A DNA stretch of 64,000 nt from assembly GCF_016056295.1 (NCBI RefSeq), contig NZ_JAECZB010000080.1, forward strand, positions 39,230 to 103,229, given 5' to 3'. Source of the DNA: Atlanticothrix silvestris CENA357 (GTDB lineage: Bacteria; Cyanobacteriota; Cyanobacteriia; Cyanobacteriales; Nostocaceae). Positions 54,315 through 64,000 of this stretch are shown here, one piece after another (position 1 is the first letter of the stretch; each line of letters begins with the position of its first letter). The position numbers and the translations under genes are program-made. The notes under the pieces were generated by a model. That model was not told where the DNA came from. It saw nothing but the letters and a program-made list of their open reading frames with translations, and did no database searches.

Positions 54315-56960
54315 ATGTCGCTTCCTGTTCTTACTCAGCGCTTTCGCAGCTGGTTGCAGCCTAGAAGAGGTTTAGCGATCGCAGAGGCTTCTATTATTGG
54401 TTTTGTGGCTGCCCTATCTGCGGTATTTCTGAAGGTAGGATCGGGATGGTTAGGAACATGGCGAGTTCATACTACCCAAGCTTTACCAGCCTGGTTGGCG
54501 TTACCAGCAATTGGTTTGGTCTTTGGATTTTTGGCTGGCGCTTTAGTACAAAGATTGGCTCCAGAAGCAGCTGGTAGCGGTATTCCTCAAGTTAAAGCCA
54601 CTCTTGCCAATGTACCAATTAGGTTATCTTGGCGAGTCGCCACTGTGAAACTACTCAGCTCTATTTTTGCCCTCGGTTCAGGGATAACTTTAGGACGACA
54701 AGGCCCCACTGTTCACGTAGGCGCGAGTTTGGCAGCGGGGATGAGTCGCTGGGTTCCAACTTCTCCAGATCATCAACGCCAGATGATTGCTGCTGGTGCG
54801 GGTGCAGGTTTATCAGCAGCGTTTAATGCCCCGATCGCTGGTGTATTATTTATTGTTGAAGAGTTACTTCAAGATTTATCGGGATTAACTCTACAAACTG
54901 CAATTATTGCCTCCTTTATTGGTGGGGTAGTATCCCGGCTACTTGGGGGGCGCAGTCTGCAACTAAATTTAGAATTGATCCAATCTTCTAGCAAATTTTC
55001 CCTCCCAGAAATTCCCTTTTTTTTAGTATTGGGTATCTTGGCTGGGTTATTGGGTGCATTATTTAACTATGGTCTAATTAATAGTATTAAATTTTACAAA
55101 AGACTACACATCAGCTTGCCGTTACGAGTGGCTTTAGCTGGTTTGATTTCTGGAATTATCGTGGCCATGCTCCCCGAATTATTTCGTGATAATACTGGGC
55201 TAAGGGAGTATATGATCACCAGTAATGCTAATGCATCTTTAGCAGCGATCGTCTTTGTTGCCCAGTTTATCCTGACTTTGATTGCATTTGGTTCTGGAGC
55301 GCCTGGGGGGTTATTTGCTCCCAGTCTCATTTTAGGTTCTTGTTTAGGACACTTCGTTGGTGTGTCTGAGTCCCACCTTTTGGGGGTAGGTTCCATTAGC
55401 ACCTATGCTTTAGCAGGAATGGGAGGATTTTTTAGTGCTGTTTCTAAGGTACCAATCACCGCAATTGTGATTGTGTTTGAAATGACTACAGATTTCAATC
55501 TAGTACTACCTTTGATGATTGTGTCTGTAATATCTTACTTAGTTGCAGAGAAAGTAATGCCAGGTTCACTGTATGAGAAACTTTTAAATTTAAATGGCAT
55601 CACGATCGCCAAAGCAACTACTGCCGAGGGCATATTAACAAGATTAACAGCAAAAGATGTAATGCAGCGGCGAGTAGAAACTCTAGATGCAGAGATGACC
55701 CTAGATGAAGCCATGCAGACTTTTGCTCGTTCCCATCATCGGGGCTTTCCAGTGGTAGAAGAAAGCAAACTGGTAGGTATTGTAACGCAATCAGATTTAG
55801 TGAAAAACCGCGACCATAATACATCAAATGATACTCCCTTAAGGGAAATTATGATCTCTGAGCCGATGACGGTAACACCAGTGCATAATCTCAGCAATGT
55901 ACTGTATTTACTTGATCGTTATCACATCAGTCGCTTACCAGTTGTGGAAGGGCAAAAATTAATTGGTATTATTACCCGTGCAGATATCATCCGGGCAGAA
56001 GCTGAGCATCTCAATTATGGAAACACAACCCCGAAGCTACAACTAGAACCTTCTTATGTAGTTTACCAAACGCGATCGCCCAACATCGGCCGAGGCAGGT
56101 TATTAGTCCCACTGGCTAATCCTGAAACCGCAGGTATTCTTTTACAGATGGCAGCAGCTATTGCTCGCGATCGCCACTATGAAATAGAGTGTGTACAAGT
56201 AATGTTAGTGTCGCGTCATGCTTCTCCCTCAGAAACGCAAGTCAGAACGACAAACAGCCGTCGCTTACTACGACAAGCAGAAGTATTAGCGAAAAAGTGG
56301 CAAATTCCTCTGCATACACAAATTCGAGTCGCCCACGATGCCGCCCAAGCGATTTTAGAAATCATCAAAGAACGAAACATCAACATCATTTTAATGGGTT
56401 GGAAAGGTAGCACTTCTACCCCTGGCCGAATTTTTGGCAATGTTGTAGACACCGTAATTCGTCAAGCCACCTGCGATGTGATGCTTGTGAAATTGGCAGA
56501 AAAAGTCACGTCGCAGGGGAAACAAGATAGAAACTTATCCTCATCTCCTCCTCTTAAGTTCAACCGCTGGCTAGTACCGATGGCTGGCGGCCCTAATGCT
56601 AGGTTGGCAATTAAGTTGTTGCCTGCATTGGTAACGCTGGGAAATTATCCCCAAATTCGCCTGACGCAGGTGTTTAAGCCATCTGAATTAAAGCCAGACA
56701 TGACAGTGTTAGAGCAAGCTATCCGTCAGTTAATGCGTCGCCGCAAATTGTCTAGTAATGTTGTGGCTATCCCAGTGCAAGCTGATTCGGTTGCTGATGG
56801 TGTAATTAATTTAGTAAAAACCGGAAATTATGATGTTGTAGTTTTAGGTGCTTCACGGGAGGGATTATTACAGCAAACAATTCAAGGTAATATCCCAGAA
56901 GCGATCGCCTCTAATGTGAAGAGTACAGTGATATTAGTCAGAGGAGCAATTAATAGTTAA
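54315..56960 (+). CDS. ClC-family chloride channel/transporter with CBS and USP domains
   Basis: The 881-aa product starts at ATG 54315 (MSLPVLTQRFRSW); a TTG 24 bp upstream is less likely. A ClC core of ~430 residues has GSGIPQ, GRQGPTVH and GAPGGLFAP filters. The position of the gating glutamate (GREGP in E. coli) is Gln here (Q129), while the internal EE of FIVEELLQDL is kept. Two CBS domains (~445-570) follow, then two universal-stress-like (USP) domains (~600-725 and ~760-880; GWKGSTSTPGRIFG, VVVLGASREGLLQQ). CBS pairs bind adenine nucleotides; USP units may bind ATP. The Gln suggests altered proton coupling, by inference. Confidence 0.93.
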   Translation: MSLPVLTQRFRSWLQPRRGLAIAEASIIGFVAALSAVFLKVGSGWLGTWRVHTTQALPAWLALPAIGLVFGFLAGALVQRLAPEAAGSGIPQVKATLANVPIRLSWRVATVKLLSSIFALGSGITLGRQGPTVHVGASLAAGMSRWVPTSPDHQRQMIAAGAGAGLSAAFNAPIAGVLFIVEELLQDLSGLTLQTAIIASFIGGVVSRLLGGRSLQLNLELIQSSSKFSLPEIPFFLVLGILAGLLGALFNYGLINSIKFYKRLHISLPLRVALAGLISGIIVAMLPELFRDNTGLREYMITSNANASLAAIVFVAQFILTLIAFGSGAPGGLFAPSLILGSCLGHFVGVSESHLLGVGSISTYALAGMGGFFSAVSKVPITAIVIVFEMTTDFNLVLPLMIVSVISYLVAEKVMPGSLYEKLLNLNGITIAKATTAEGILTRLTAKDVMQRRVETLDAEMTLDEAMQTFARSHHRGFPVVEESKLVGIVTQSDLVKNRDHNTSNDTPLREIMISEPMTVTPVHNLSNVLYLLDRYHISRLPVVEGQKLIGIITRADIIRAEAEHLNYGNTTPKLQLEPSYVVYQTRSPNIGRGRLLVPLANPETAGILLQMAAAIARDRHYEIECVQVMLVSRHASPSETQVRTTNSRRLLRQAEVLAKKWQIPLHTQIRVAHDAAQAILEIIKERNINIILMGWKGSTSTPGRIFGNVVDTVIRQATCDVMLVKLAEKVTSQGKQDRNLSSSPPLKFNRWLVPMAGGPNARLAIKLLPALVTLGNYPQIRLTQVFKPSELKPDMTVLEQAIRQLMRRRKLSSNVVAIPVQADSVADGVINLVKTGNYDVVVLGASREGLLQQTIQGNIPEAIASNVKSTVILVRGAINS

Positions 56961-56963
56961 ATT

Positions 56964-59081
56964 CTAATGGAAAGACTTACTACCCGATGTAAGCACCTGC
57001 TGTACAGAGTTCAATAATTCGTGAACAGTAAAGGGTTTTGGTAAAAATCCTTGAATACCACCTGTAAATTGTGTTAAAGCCTCAGCAGATGCTAATCCAC
57101 TCATGGCAATAATTTGTACCTCTCGATTCATGATTTGCAGGGTACGAATTGCTGTACCTCCCGCCATTGATGGCATCATCATATCCATCAGCACTAGTTG
57201 AATCTCATTTTTGTGTAGGGTATAGAGAGCAAGAGCTTCAATTCCATTTTCGGCAGTCAGTACTCTGTAGTTGTGGATTTCTAGTGTAGTTTTGGTAATT
57301 TGAGTAATTGCTGCTTCATCATCAACAACTAAAATTAATTCCCCTTGTCCTATTGGCAGTTCTATTTCATCTACTACGGAGTCAATGCTCTCTTCGCTGC
57401 TGGGCAGATAAACTTGAAATTGGCTACCAACTTCTATCTCACTGGATACATCCACAAAACCACCGTGATTGTTGATGATGCCAATAACTGTAGACAAACC
57501 TAAACCTGTACCCTTGCCAACTTCTTTGGTAGTAAAAAATGGGTCAAAAATTCTATCGATGATTTCTGGGCAAATGCCTACTCCGGTATCGCTGACTGTA
57601 ATTACAATATAGGAGCCAGTTTTTGCTCCTATACGTATTTTGTGATGGTTTTGGTTGAGTGATAGTTTGGTAGCAGAAATACGCAAGCTCCCACCGTTAG
57701 GCATGGCATCACGAGCATTAACTACTAAGTTCATTAATACCTGATGTAGTTGAGTGCTGTCTCCTAAAACAATTCCTACATCTGGTGATATATCTGTGTA
57801 GATGTCAATGAATTGGGGGAATGTGCGTTTGATCATCTGCTCAATGTCTTCTATGATCTGTGACACCGATACAATTGTGCGTTTACCTTCTGAACTATGG
57901 GTAAAGGACAAAATTTGCTGAATTAAATCAGATCCTCGTTTAGCATTGGTTTCTAACAACTTCAGCATTTGTTGCGAATTTTCATCCATTTGAAGATGTT
58001 TCAAAGGCAACAGTTGAGCTATTGTCACCATCGGGGTAAGAATATTGTTGAGGTCGTGAGCGATACCACTAGCCAAAGTACCCAGACTTTCCAAACGTTG
58101 AGTGCGAAACAGCCGAGTTTCGAGTTGCTTTTTCTCAGTAATATCAGTATCAACAGTGAGAATAGATTTGGGTAAGCCTGCGGGGTCGCGCATGAGTGTC
58201 CAGCGGCTAGCAATGACAAGTTTCTTGCCATCTTTGGTAACTTTGTATAATTCACCTTGCCAAGAACCTAACTCCGAAACTATTTTGATAATTGCTGCCA
58301 GTTGAGGTGAGGTTTTTGGAGATGTTTGAGGTAAAAGTATTGAGGCGTTTTTTCCTAAAATTTCTTCTGTGCGCCAGCCATAAACATTTTCTGCACCTTT
58401 ATTCCAGAATAAGACTTGGTTGTCTAAATTTCGCACCAAGATTGCATCTGTTGTAATGTCTAGTAAGGCCGCTTGTTCACGGATTTTTTGTTCTGTGCGG
58501 TAGCGATCGCTAATATCCCTTAATAACCAGCGTAAACTATCTGGTTTTCCCTTACTATCACCTCCGGTTAAAGTGGCGGTGACTTCGGCAGGAAAATCGA
58601 TATCACCATTATTGTGAAACATCCACAACTCTTGCCCACGAATTTGTTTTTGTTGTCGCAACCGCAGCATCATAAGCCGAAATTTATGTCGTTCTGCTTG
58701 ATATACAAATACAGAAAATGGTTTACCAATGAGGGCACCCTGACGCACATTGAGTAACTGCACTGCTGCATAGTTGGCTTCTTGAATAATGCCAGTTACA
58801 TCGGTGACTAAATAGGCATCGGGGGCAAAGTTGAATAAGTCTTGATAACGCTGGCGCTCTGCTTCTACAAGCTGGCGAGTAGCTGCCAATTCCTCATTTT
58901 GTTGTTGTAGTTCCTCGGCCGATACATGTAATTCTTCCAGAGAAATGGAAATTTCCGTGATCGCTTCTTGTAATAGCTCTACTGCGAAGTCTTGTCTTTG
59001 TGTTTGACTAGCACGCCGCGATAAATTTTCCAGTCGTCGGTGTGCCCCAGCGATCGCTTGTTCCAAATTATCTCCTGCCAT
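56964..59081 (-). CDS. PAS hybrid histidine kinase with receiver domain
   Basis: In the 705-aa product, an N-terminal coiled coil ([22 protein letters not shown]) precedes two PAS domains (~80-205 and ~210-325). HisKA follows with its phosphoacceptor His in [14 protein letters not shown], then HATPase ([26 protein letters not shown]) and a C-terminal receiver with the phospho-Asp region [10 protein letters not shown] and the switch Lys in LPKPF. It has no membrane segment, so it is cytosolic. The gene lies 27 bp after the broken CheR-PAS gene, suggesting one operon cheB, cheR-PAS, kinase. Confidence 0.92.
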   Translation of the reverse strand: MAGDNLEQAIAGAHRRLENLSRRASQTQRQDFAVELLQEAITEISISLEELHVSAEELQQQNEELAATRQLVEAERQRYQDLFNFAPDAYLVTDVTGIIQEANYAAVQLLNVRQGALIGKPFSVFVYQAERHKFRLMMLRLRQQKQIRGQELWMFHNNGDIDFPAEVTATLTGGDSKGKPDSLRWLLRDISDRYRTEQKIREQAALLDITTDAILVRNLDNQVLFWNKGAENVYGWRTEEILGKNASILLPQTSPKTSPQLAAIIKIVSELGSWQGELYKVTKDGKKLVIASRWTLMRDPAGLPKSILTVDTDITEKKQLETRLFRTQRLESLGTLASGIAHDLNNILTPMVTIAQLLPLKHLQMDENSQQMLKLLETNAKRGSDLIQQILSFTHSSEGKRTIVSVSQIIEDIEQMIKRTFPQFIDIYTDISPDVGIVLGDSTQLHQVLMNLVVNARDAMPNGGSLRISATKLSLNQNHHKIRIGAKTGSYIVITVSDTGVGICPEIIDRIFDPFFTTKEVGKGTGLGLSTVIGIINNHGGFVDVSSEIEVGSQFQVYLPSSEESIDSVVDEIELPIGQGELILVVDDEAAITQITKTTLEIHNYRVLTAENGIEALALYTLHKNEIQLVLMDMMMPSMAGGTAIRTLQIMNREVQIIAMSGLASAEALTQFTGGIQGFLPKPFTVHELLNSVQQVLTSGSKSFH

Positions 59082-59108
59082 TTACAATCTTCTCCTAATT
59101 CCTTACCC

Positions 59109-61007
59109 CTATTGCTCTTGCTGCTGCCGTTCGGCGATTTCTTGACTAGAAATCATACTGGTAACTTTCTCTATATCTGCCATCATTAAAACAGCTCCCT
59201 CCATCTCCGTACCAAATAGGGGAGTAATCGCCAAATAACATTTTATTTGTCTACCCCGACGATTGGTAGCATCAAAGATCATTTCTTGGAACTGCCGCTT
59301 TCCAGATAGAGAATCGCGAATGGGCGATCGCAGTTGCTCGACGGGCAAACCAATATCTAGGCTAAATAAAGATTTTCCTAATACTTCATCTGCCCGCAAT
59401 CCCCACATATCCTCTAGCATGTGATTCCAAACTAAGATGTTAGAGCTTTTATCAATCACGACTACTCCACTTTGGAGACTTTTGAGGATGCATATCAGAA
59501 AAACATTTGTGCGATTGAGTTCTGTAGTGCGCTCACCTAGCTCGTTATTAATAGTTTGTAATTCTTCATTAGTAGACTGAAGTTCTTCGTTCATTGTCTC
59601 CAATTCTTCATTGGTAGATTGAAGTTCTTCGTTGGTGGTTTCTAATTCTTCATTGGTAGATTGAAGTTCTTCGTTGGTAGTTTCTAATTCTTCATTGGTA
59701 GATTGTAGTTCTTCGTTGGTAGTTTCTAAATCTTGACGGGAACGTTGCAACGCTTCTTGCAGCTGAATGTAACGGGTGACATCATGAAAAGCAATACTGA
59801 CACCCAAAAAACTGCTATCGATGTCTTGCAAAGGCCTAATCTGTACATCCAGATATTGCATTTCAGAACTGGATAGATAACGTTCTACGTTGGTCAAATT
59901 GACCGCACGACGCTCATTGTAAGCTCGTTCAATGAGCGATCGCAGTTCTACTGGTCGATAAGAAAGTTCTAAATCTTGGAAGGGACGGGTTAAATCTTTA
60001 GGCGAGAGTCCAAATAAAGTGCGTGCTTGCTCGTTGATCAGCACTAGTATGCCATTGATGTCAACAACTATTTGGGCGATTGGTGCTGTATCAAAAGCCA
60101 GATCTCGCAGGCGAATATGTCGTGACAAACGGCTGCTAGATTCATCATCTGCTGTATTGGCCATAATTAAAAGGCGATCGCGCAAATTTGTTGCCGATAC
60201 TTTATGGAATATCCGGTTTTTCAAATCTACGGGAGTGAAAAGATTAGAATGCATCAACAGCATTTCTGCCTTTCCCAAAAAAAGATAACCCGAATCATTT
60301 AGCGCAAAGTGAAACCGAGCTAAAATCCGTCCCTGAGTCTCCGAATTAAAATACATTAATGTATTGCGACAGACCAACAAATCTAAGCGAGAAATTGGTG
60401 CATCTTGAAGCAGATCATGGCGACCAAAAATCACTGAGCGACGCAAATCTTGGCGAAAGACATAGTTGTTACCTGTAGTTTCAAAATATTTATGCCTAAG
60501 TTCCGTTGTTAACAATTGGACATCTTTAGCTGAATATACCGCTTGCCGAGCCTGATTTAAGGCTTCTTCATCTACATCTGTGGCGTAGATTTTCACTCTT
60601 TGGCGAAAGTCTTCTGCTCCCAAAAGTTCAGTCATCAGCATTGCCAAAGTATAAGCTTCTTCCCCAGAGGCACAACCAGCACTCCAAATGCGGATCTAGT
60701 CAGAATTTGTCTTACGTTGAATAAGATTAGGCAGTACTTGCTCTGCTAGGTGTTGCCAGGCTGAAGCATCCCGAAAAAAGGCAGTGACGTTAATCAGGAT
60801 AGTATTAAATAAATAATTAAATTCCTCTGGGTAAACTTCTAAGTAATCTAAATAATCTCCAAAGTTGTCTAAATTTAATGGCTGCATCCGCTTACGTACA
60901 CGACGCATCAAAGTTGAACGTTTATAACCTGTAAAATCAAAACCCCGGTTTTGTCTAAGATAAGTCAGTAAATTTTCAAACTCCGGGTCTTTTTCTGAAG
61001 AAGTCAT
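59109..61007 (-). pseudogene. CheR-PAS signalling gene interrupted by an in-frame amber codon
   Basis: A 632-codon frame is broken by TAG at 60696-60698. Codons 1-103 (MTSSEKDPEFENLL...QRKTNSD) are the CheR N-terminal domain; the frame resumes without shift as IRIWSAGCASGEEAYTLAML, the SAM-binding motif. It continues through the CheR catalytic domain, a 14-residue repeat coiled coil (ETTNEELQSTNEEL units) and two PAS-like regions. Internal reinitiation at 60647 would lose the SAM motif, so a functional methyltransferase is unlikely unless the stop is read through or is a sequencing error. Similar cyanobacterial proteins fuse CheB, CheR and PAS. Confidence 0.85.
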
Positions 61008-61156
61008 AAGGTAGGGAACAGGGAACAGGGAGCACAGGAGCAGAGGAGCATACTTCGACTACGCTCAGTAACCAGAGGAGCAGGGAAGCAGGGGAGAATA
61101 ACAAATAATAATGGCTCTCCCATGCCCCATGCCCAATGTCTCATGCCCAATTTTTT

Positions 61157-61777
61157 TTAATTACCCATCACTAAAGTGACTAGTGTTTTTGATATTTCTT
61201 GTAAGGGTAGAACAAAATCAACATCGCCTGTTTGAAAAGCCGCAATGGGCATCCCAGCAAATTCGGCGGTTGTTTCGTCTTGGGTGATGACAATACCACC
61301 CATTTTTTTGACTGCCTCTACACCCATTGCACCATCGCTACCAGTACCAGTTAGCACAACAGCGATGGCTCTATCTTTATAACTACCTGCCATCGATTCA
61401 AATAATAAGTCGGCAGAGGGACGTAGGAAATGTATCAATTCCGATTGGGATAACGAAAGCGTGCCATCGCCGTTAACTAGTAGATGATAGTCAGGGGGGG
61501 CAATATAAATTGTTCCTGGGGCGAGAGAGTCTCCTTCTTGTGCTTGCTTGACCTTAAGTGCAGTCCGTCGGCTGAGAATATCTGCCATCATTGACCGATG
61601 CTGAGGAGCCAGATGTTGCACCACAGCGATCGCGGCTGTAAAGTCTGCGGGTAGATTTGATAATACTTCAGTTAAAGCATTTAGCCCTCCTGCCGAAGCT
61701 GCCAAAGCTACAATATCAAAAGCAGCGTTTGCAAACTGAGTTGGGTGATTGTTGGCATTTCCTGCCATCTGCGTCAT
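61157..61777 (-). CDS. CheB-type methylesterase domain protein
   Basis: The 206-aa product starts at ATG 61777 (MTQMAGNANNHPTQFAN); a TTG nine codons earlier is also open. It contains only the CheB catalytic domain, with the Ser in ALAASAGGL, His in VVQHLAPQH and Asp in GTGSDGAMG. There is no receiver domain. It lies upstream of the broken CheR-PAS gene on the same strand (about 150 bp, with repeats) and probably belongs to one signalling operon. It acts on an unknown target; no chemoreceptor gene is near. Confidence 0.88.
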   Translation of the reverse strand: MTQMAGNANNHPTQFANAAFDIVALAASAGGLNALTEVLSNLPADFTAAIAVVQHLAPQHRSMMADILSRRTALKVKQAQEGDSLAPGTIYIAPPDYHLLVNGDGTLSLSQSELIHFLRPSADLLFESMAGSYKDRAIAVVLTGTGSDGAMGVEAVKKMGGIVITQDETTAEFAGMPIAAFQTGDVDFVLPLQEISKTLVTLVMGN

Positions 61778-61930
61778 AATTTTTCGGCTGTAACTATCAG
61801 CCAACTTTATTATTTCTGAAAATACCTAATAGATGAATTTAAACTTAAGATTCATTGATACGCCTGAAAATATTATGCATTATTTTCTAGCTTTTTGGAA
61901 CTTTTCGTATTGAACTGTTAAGCTTACAAG

Positions 61931-62800
61931 TTAATCTTCTTGCTCTAGCATATATTTTGCTTGCAAGAGTTGCTGTCTATGTTCATCACTGACTGTGGGG
62001 TATTTGAGATTGAGTTCTGCTAATTTAGTGCAGATAATGTCAGCAACGACGAGACGTGTAAACCATTTGCGATCGGCAGGGATAATATACCAAGGTGCCC
62101 ATTCAGTACTGGTATGGTTAAAAACTGCTTCATAAGCCTCCATATAATCATCCCACGAAGATCTTGCATAGACATCACTTGCTGCAAATTTCCAATGTTT
62201 TTCTGGTGTATCAATTCGTTTTAAAAAGCGTTTTTTTTGTTCTGATTTTGAAAGATTCAGAAAAAATTTGAGAATAATTACACCATTATTCACTAAATAT
62301 TTTTCAAAATTGTTGATTTCTTCAAATCGCTGTTGCCATATTTCATTTTCTTTAGGAAAATGGGGAAGTTGTTGCTTTAAAAGAATTTCTGGATGTACCC
62401 GAACTACCAGGACTTCTTCATAGTATGAACGGTTAAATATTCCTATCCGACCTCGTTCTGGCAAGGCTCTTGTGGTTCGCCATAGATAGTCGTGGTCTAA
62501 TTCTTCGGTACTGGGAGCTTGAAAATTAAACACCTGAAATCCTTGAGGATTTACACCAGACATCACATGTTTAATTGTACTGTCTTTGCCGGCAGCATCC
62601 ATTGCTTGAAAGATAATTAGCAATGCATAAGTATTTTGAGCATAGAGAATGTTTTGGTAGTTTGCTATTTGTTGAATATTTGTCTGTAATTTGCTTGCTG
62701 CATCAATTTTTTGATAATTATCAACTTTATAAGCGGTGTCATAGTCTTTTTGCAGAGAAATCTTGGAGTTTGGTGGAACAATAAAAGCATCATGATTCAC
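61931..62800 (-). CDS. ppk2: Polyphosphate kinase 2 family protein
   Basis: The 289-aa product starts at GTG 62800 (MNHDAFIVPPNSKI), supported by AGGAG upstream. Walker A FQAMDAAGKDSTIKHV, the lid/Walker B segment GIFNRSYYEEVLVVRVHP and SWDDYMEAYEAVF place it in the PPK2 family (class I-like single domain), which transfers phosphate between polyphosphate and nucleotides. Substrate direction (NDP or NMP phosphorylation) is not decided by sequence alone. Confidence 0.9.
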   Translation of the reverse strand: MNHDAFIVPPNSKISLQKDYDTAYKVDNYQKIDAASKLQTNIQQIANYQNILYAQNTYALLIIFQAMDAAGKDSTIKHVMSGVNPQGFQVFNFQAPSTEELDHDYLWRTTRALPERGRIGIFNRSYYEEVLVVRVHPEILLKQQLPHFPKENEIWQQRFEEINNFEKYLVNNGVIILKFFLNLSKSEQKKRFLKRIDTPEKHWKFAASDVYARSSWDDYMEAYEAVFNHTSTEWAPWYIIPADRKWFTRLVVADIICTKLAELNLKYPTVSDEHRQQLLQAKYMLEQED

Positions 62801-62912
62801 GTAAAATCGCTCCTAATAGTTAATAGGCGGAAAAATTCCGCACTATAAAATTTAACCTTTTGTAAATTTTTTTGCTGCTTAATATTCAAGTGCAGCGATC
62901 GCTCATAATAAG

Positions 62913-63401
62913 TTATCTTTTTTTAAATTTTAACTTTTGCTGGTTGGAGGTAGGACGCATCGCTTCTCGGCCTAGTACAAACAGCCCCGCTACACCTAAG
63001 CAGACAAACCAGACATATTGATACCAAAAAGACCGAATTTGTTCTACAGTACTTAGTTCTGGATGTAATGTGTTCAAATACAGTAGCAGCATCAGGATCA
63101 TCAGCGCTCCAAAACCAATAAAACTTAAACCAACACGAATTCGTGCCGATTGTAGTTCAAAATCACTAATTTGCTCTAAATCAATCTCTGCAAGCTCTTG
63201 TAAGGTTTCATCTGCTACATTTGAAGCTACTTGCAATTTATTACTCAGCTTGGACGGTAAAATTGGTACCAGTGTTGCTACAGTAGGACGGCGTAGTAAA
63301 GCTTCAGTGTTTCGCAACAATTTCAGTGGCTTACGAGCTGGCTGAGCAAATTCGATATTGTCTGTAGAATTTGGGGCGGTAGCTTTGCTTTCAAAATCCA
63401 T
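62913..63401 (-). CDS. Membrane protein of unknown function
   Basis: The 162-aa product has a soluble N-terminal half (~95 residues) followed by two transmembrane helices (about 94-114 and 128-146), a short basic tail (NQQKLKFKKR) and a LELQ-type acidic stretch (LQELAEIDLEQISDFELQSARI) before the first helix. No family is recognised with confidence; the two-helix layout resembles small photosystem-assembly proteins such as PAM68, but the match is weak. It lies about 110 bp upstream of ppk2, same strand. Confidence 0.65.
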   Translation of the reverse strand: MDFESKATAPNSTDNIEFAQPARKPLKLLRNTEALLRRPTVATLVPILPSKLSNKLQVASNVADETLQELAEIDLEQISDFELQSARIRVGLSFIGFGALMILMLLLYLNTLHPELSTVEQIRSFWYQYVWFVCLGVAGLFVLGREAMRPTSNQQKLKFKKR

Positions 63402-63737
63402 AGCACGCCTTAAAAAACTAGAATATCAATAGCCTAGCGAATCAGTTACTATTCATGCAAATTTTCTTAGCAGGGTGAGACTCTAAGCTGATGCGCGCCT
63501 AAATTGCGTAAACACTCTTTACGGTCGTTAACTGTTAACGGTTATCAGCCATCAGCCTTCATGTAAATGTTCAAGTTAAATGCGTAACAGCTTAAAAATA
63601 TAATTATTTTTGATTATCTCTAATTAAAAAATTGTATAGGACTCATATTTGATTTCTGAACAAAACTCAGTACACTTTCTTGAAAAGTTCTCCGGCAGGA
63701 GTATCTCCCCGGCAGACTTTCCGCTTTATTTCTTCTT

Positions 63738-63770
63738 ACCTATTCCCTATTCCCTGTTCCCTGTTCCCTT
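63738..63770. repeat. TTCCCTA/TTCCCTG heptamer tandem repeat
   Basis: Four to five units match the complement of the repeat upstream of coaE. Confidence 0.85.
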
Positions 63771-63825
63771 ACTACGCAAATGATTTCAGGAATCAAAGCA
63801 GATTCCTATAGGACTTGAGTGACTA

Positions 63826-63851
63826 TAAAAAAAAGTCCGCTGGCGCGGACT
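63826..63851 (-). terminator. Strong intrinsic terminator of an unseen minus-strand transcript
   Basis: Stem AGTCCGC/GCGGACT with a 4-nt loop (63834-63851) is followed, on the minus strand, by eight T residues. The gene it ends lies wholly or partly beyond the right edge, or is a short RNA at 63852-64000. Confidence 0.8.
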
Positions 63852-64000
63852 ACGGACATTGGATAAGGTTAGGTTATTACCAAGATGCTTACTATTCGTT
63901 AGAGGACACCTCTATATTTGATGAATAAATGAAAAAAAACAAGCTCCTCCAACTAAAACTTTAGACCTAATTCATTGACTTATGTCTGATTGTATATCTA

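Larger units (their letters stand above)
63402..64000. other. Terminal intergenic region
   Basis: The region contains heptamer repeats (about 63738-63770) and a minus-strand terminator at 63826-63851. The 149 bp to the right edge show no complete ORF on either strand; a minus-strand gene or small RNA ending here is possible. Confidence 0.5.

Noticed and set aside
59541..59730. Tandem DNA repeat of possible mobile origin
   Set aside because: The repetition encodes the ETTNEELQSTNEEL coiled-coil units of the CheR-PAS gene, a known feature of this protein family.

Overview
The window looks like chromosome of a filamentous, probably heterocyst-forming cyanobacterium (Nostocales; I do not name a species). 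Supporting signs are the many GCGATCGC-type octamers, Psb34, NdhL, ChlI, a homogentisate phytyltransferase, a cyanobacteriochrome-type kinase, a GUN4 domain, a ThiO-ThiG fusion, a tRNA-Leu(UAA) gene split by a group I intron, and short tandem repeats of the kind common in Nostoc genomes.

Layout. 1-3.5 kb: the 5' part of a TPR protein gene, a solo TnpB element and the small gene psb34. 3.5-16.4 kb: housekeeping and signalling genes (thiO-thiG, a 2Fe-2S ferredoxin, citramalate synthase, an ArsA/Get3-like ATPase, a four-GAF photoreceptor kinase, dnaN and two paralogous lipoproteins). 16.9-18.5 kb: a YbhN-type membrane protein and a gene cut by a transposon. 18523-27683: a complete Tn7-like transposon with perfect 24-bp terminal inverted repeats. 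It holds a divergent ribbon-helix-helix gene and one apparent operon of SF2 helicase, unknown 449-aa protein, TnsA-TnsB fusion, TnsC and a TnsD-like TniQ. Its right end lies 31 bp past the 3' end of the intron-split tRNA-Leu gene. No CRISPR array or cas gene is present.

28.4-40.6 kb: ndhL with a DUF3007 gene, chlI, a nucleotidyltransferase, an ArsC/Spx-like protein, a secreted glycoside hydrolase fused to a pepsin-like aspartyl protease, topA and a large membrane protein. 40.6-45 kb is a small accessory zone: a toxin remnant, a DUF4351 nuclease-like protein, an antitoxin/PIN toxin pair, a TIR-GUN4 fusion and several palindromic repeats. 45-54 kb: the two TldD/TldE subunit genes bracketing coaE, cobA-hemD, a TPR gene, hpt and a Tab2-like gene. 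54.3-63.4 kb: a ClC-CBS-USP protein, a signalling cluster (CheB, a CheR-PAS gene broken by an amber codon, a PAS hybrid histidine kinase), PPK2 and a membrane protein.

How genes act together. The transposon genes form a self-contained mobilisation unit whose likely chromosomal target is tRNA-Leu. Tetrapyrrole metabolism recurs (chlI, cobA-hemD, the GUN4 domain, the bilin-type GAF domains), but these genes are scattered and not one operon. The most unusual content is the helicase/unknown pair coupled to the tns operon, the TIR-GUN4 fusion, the hydrolase-protease fusion and the palindrome sitting in frame in the ThiO-ThiG linker.
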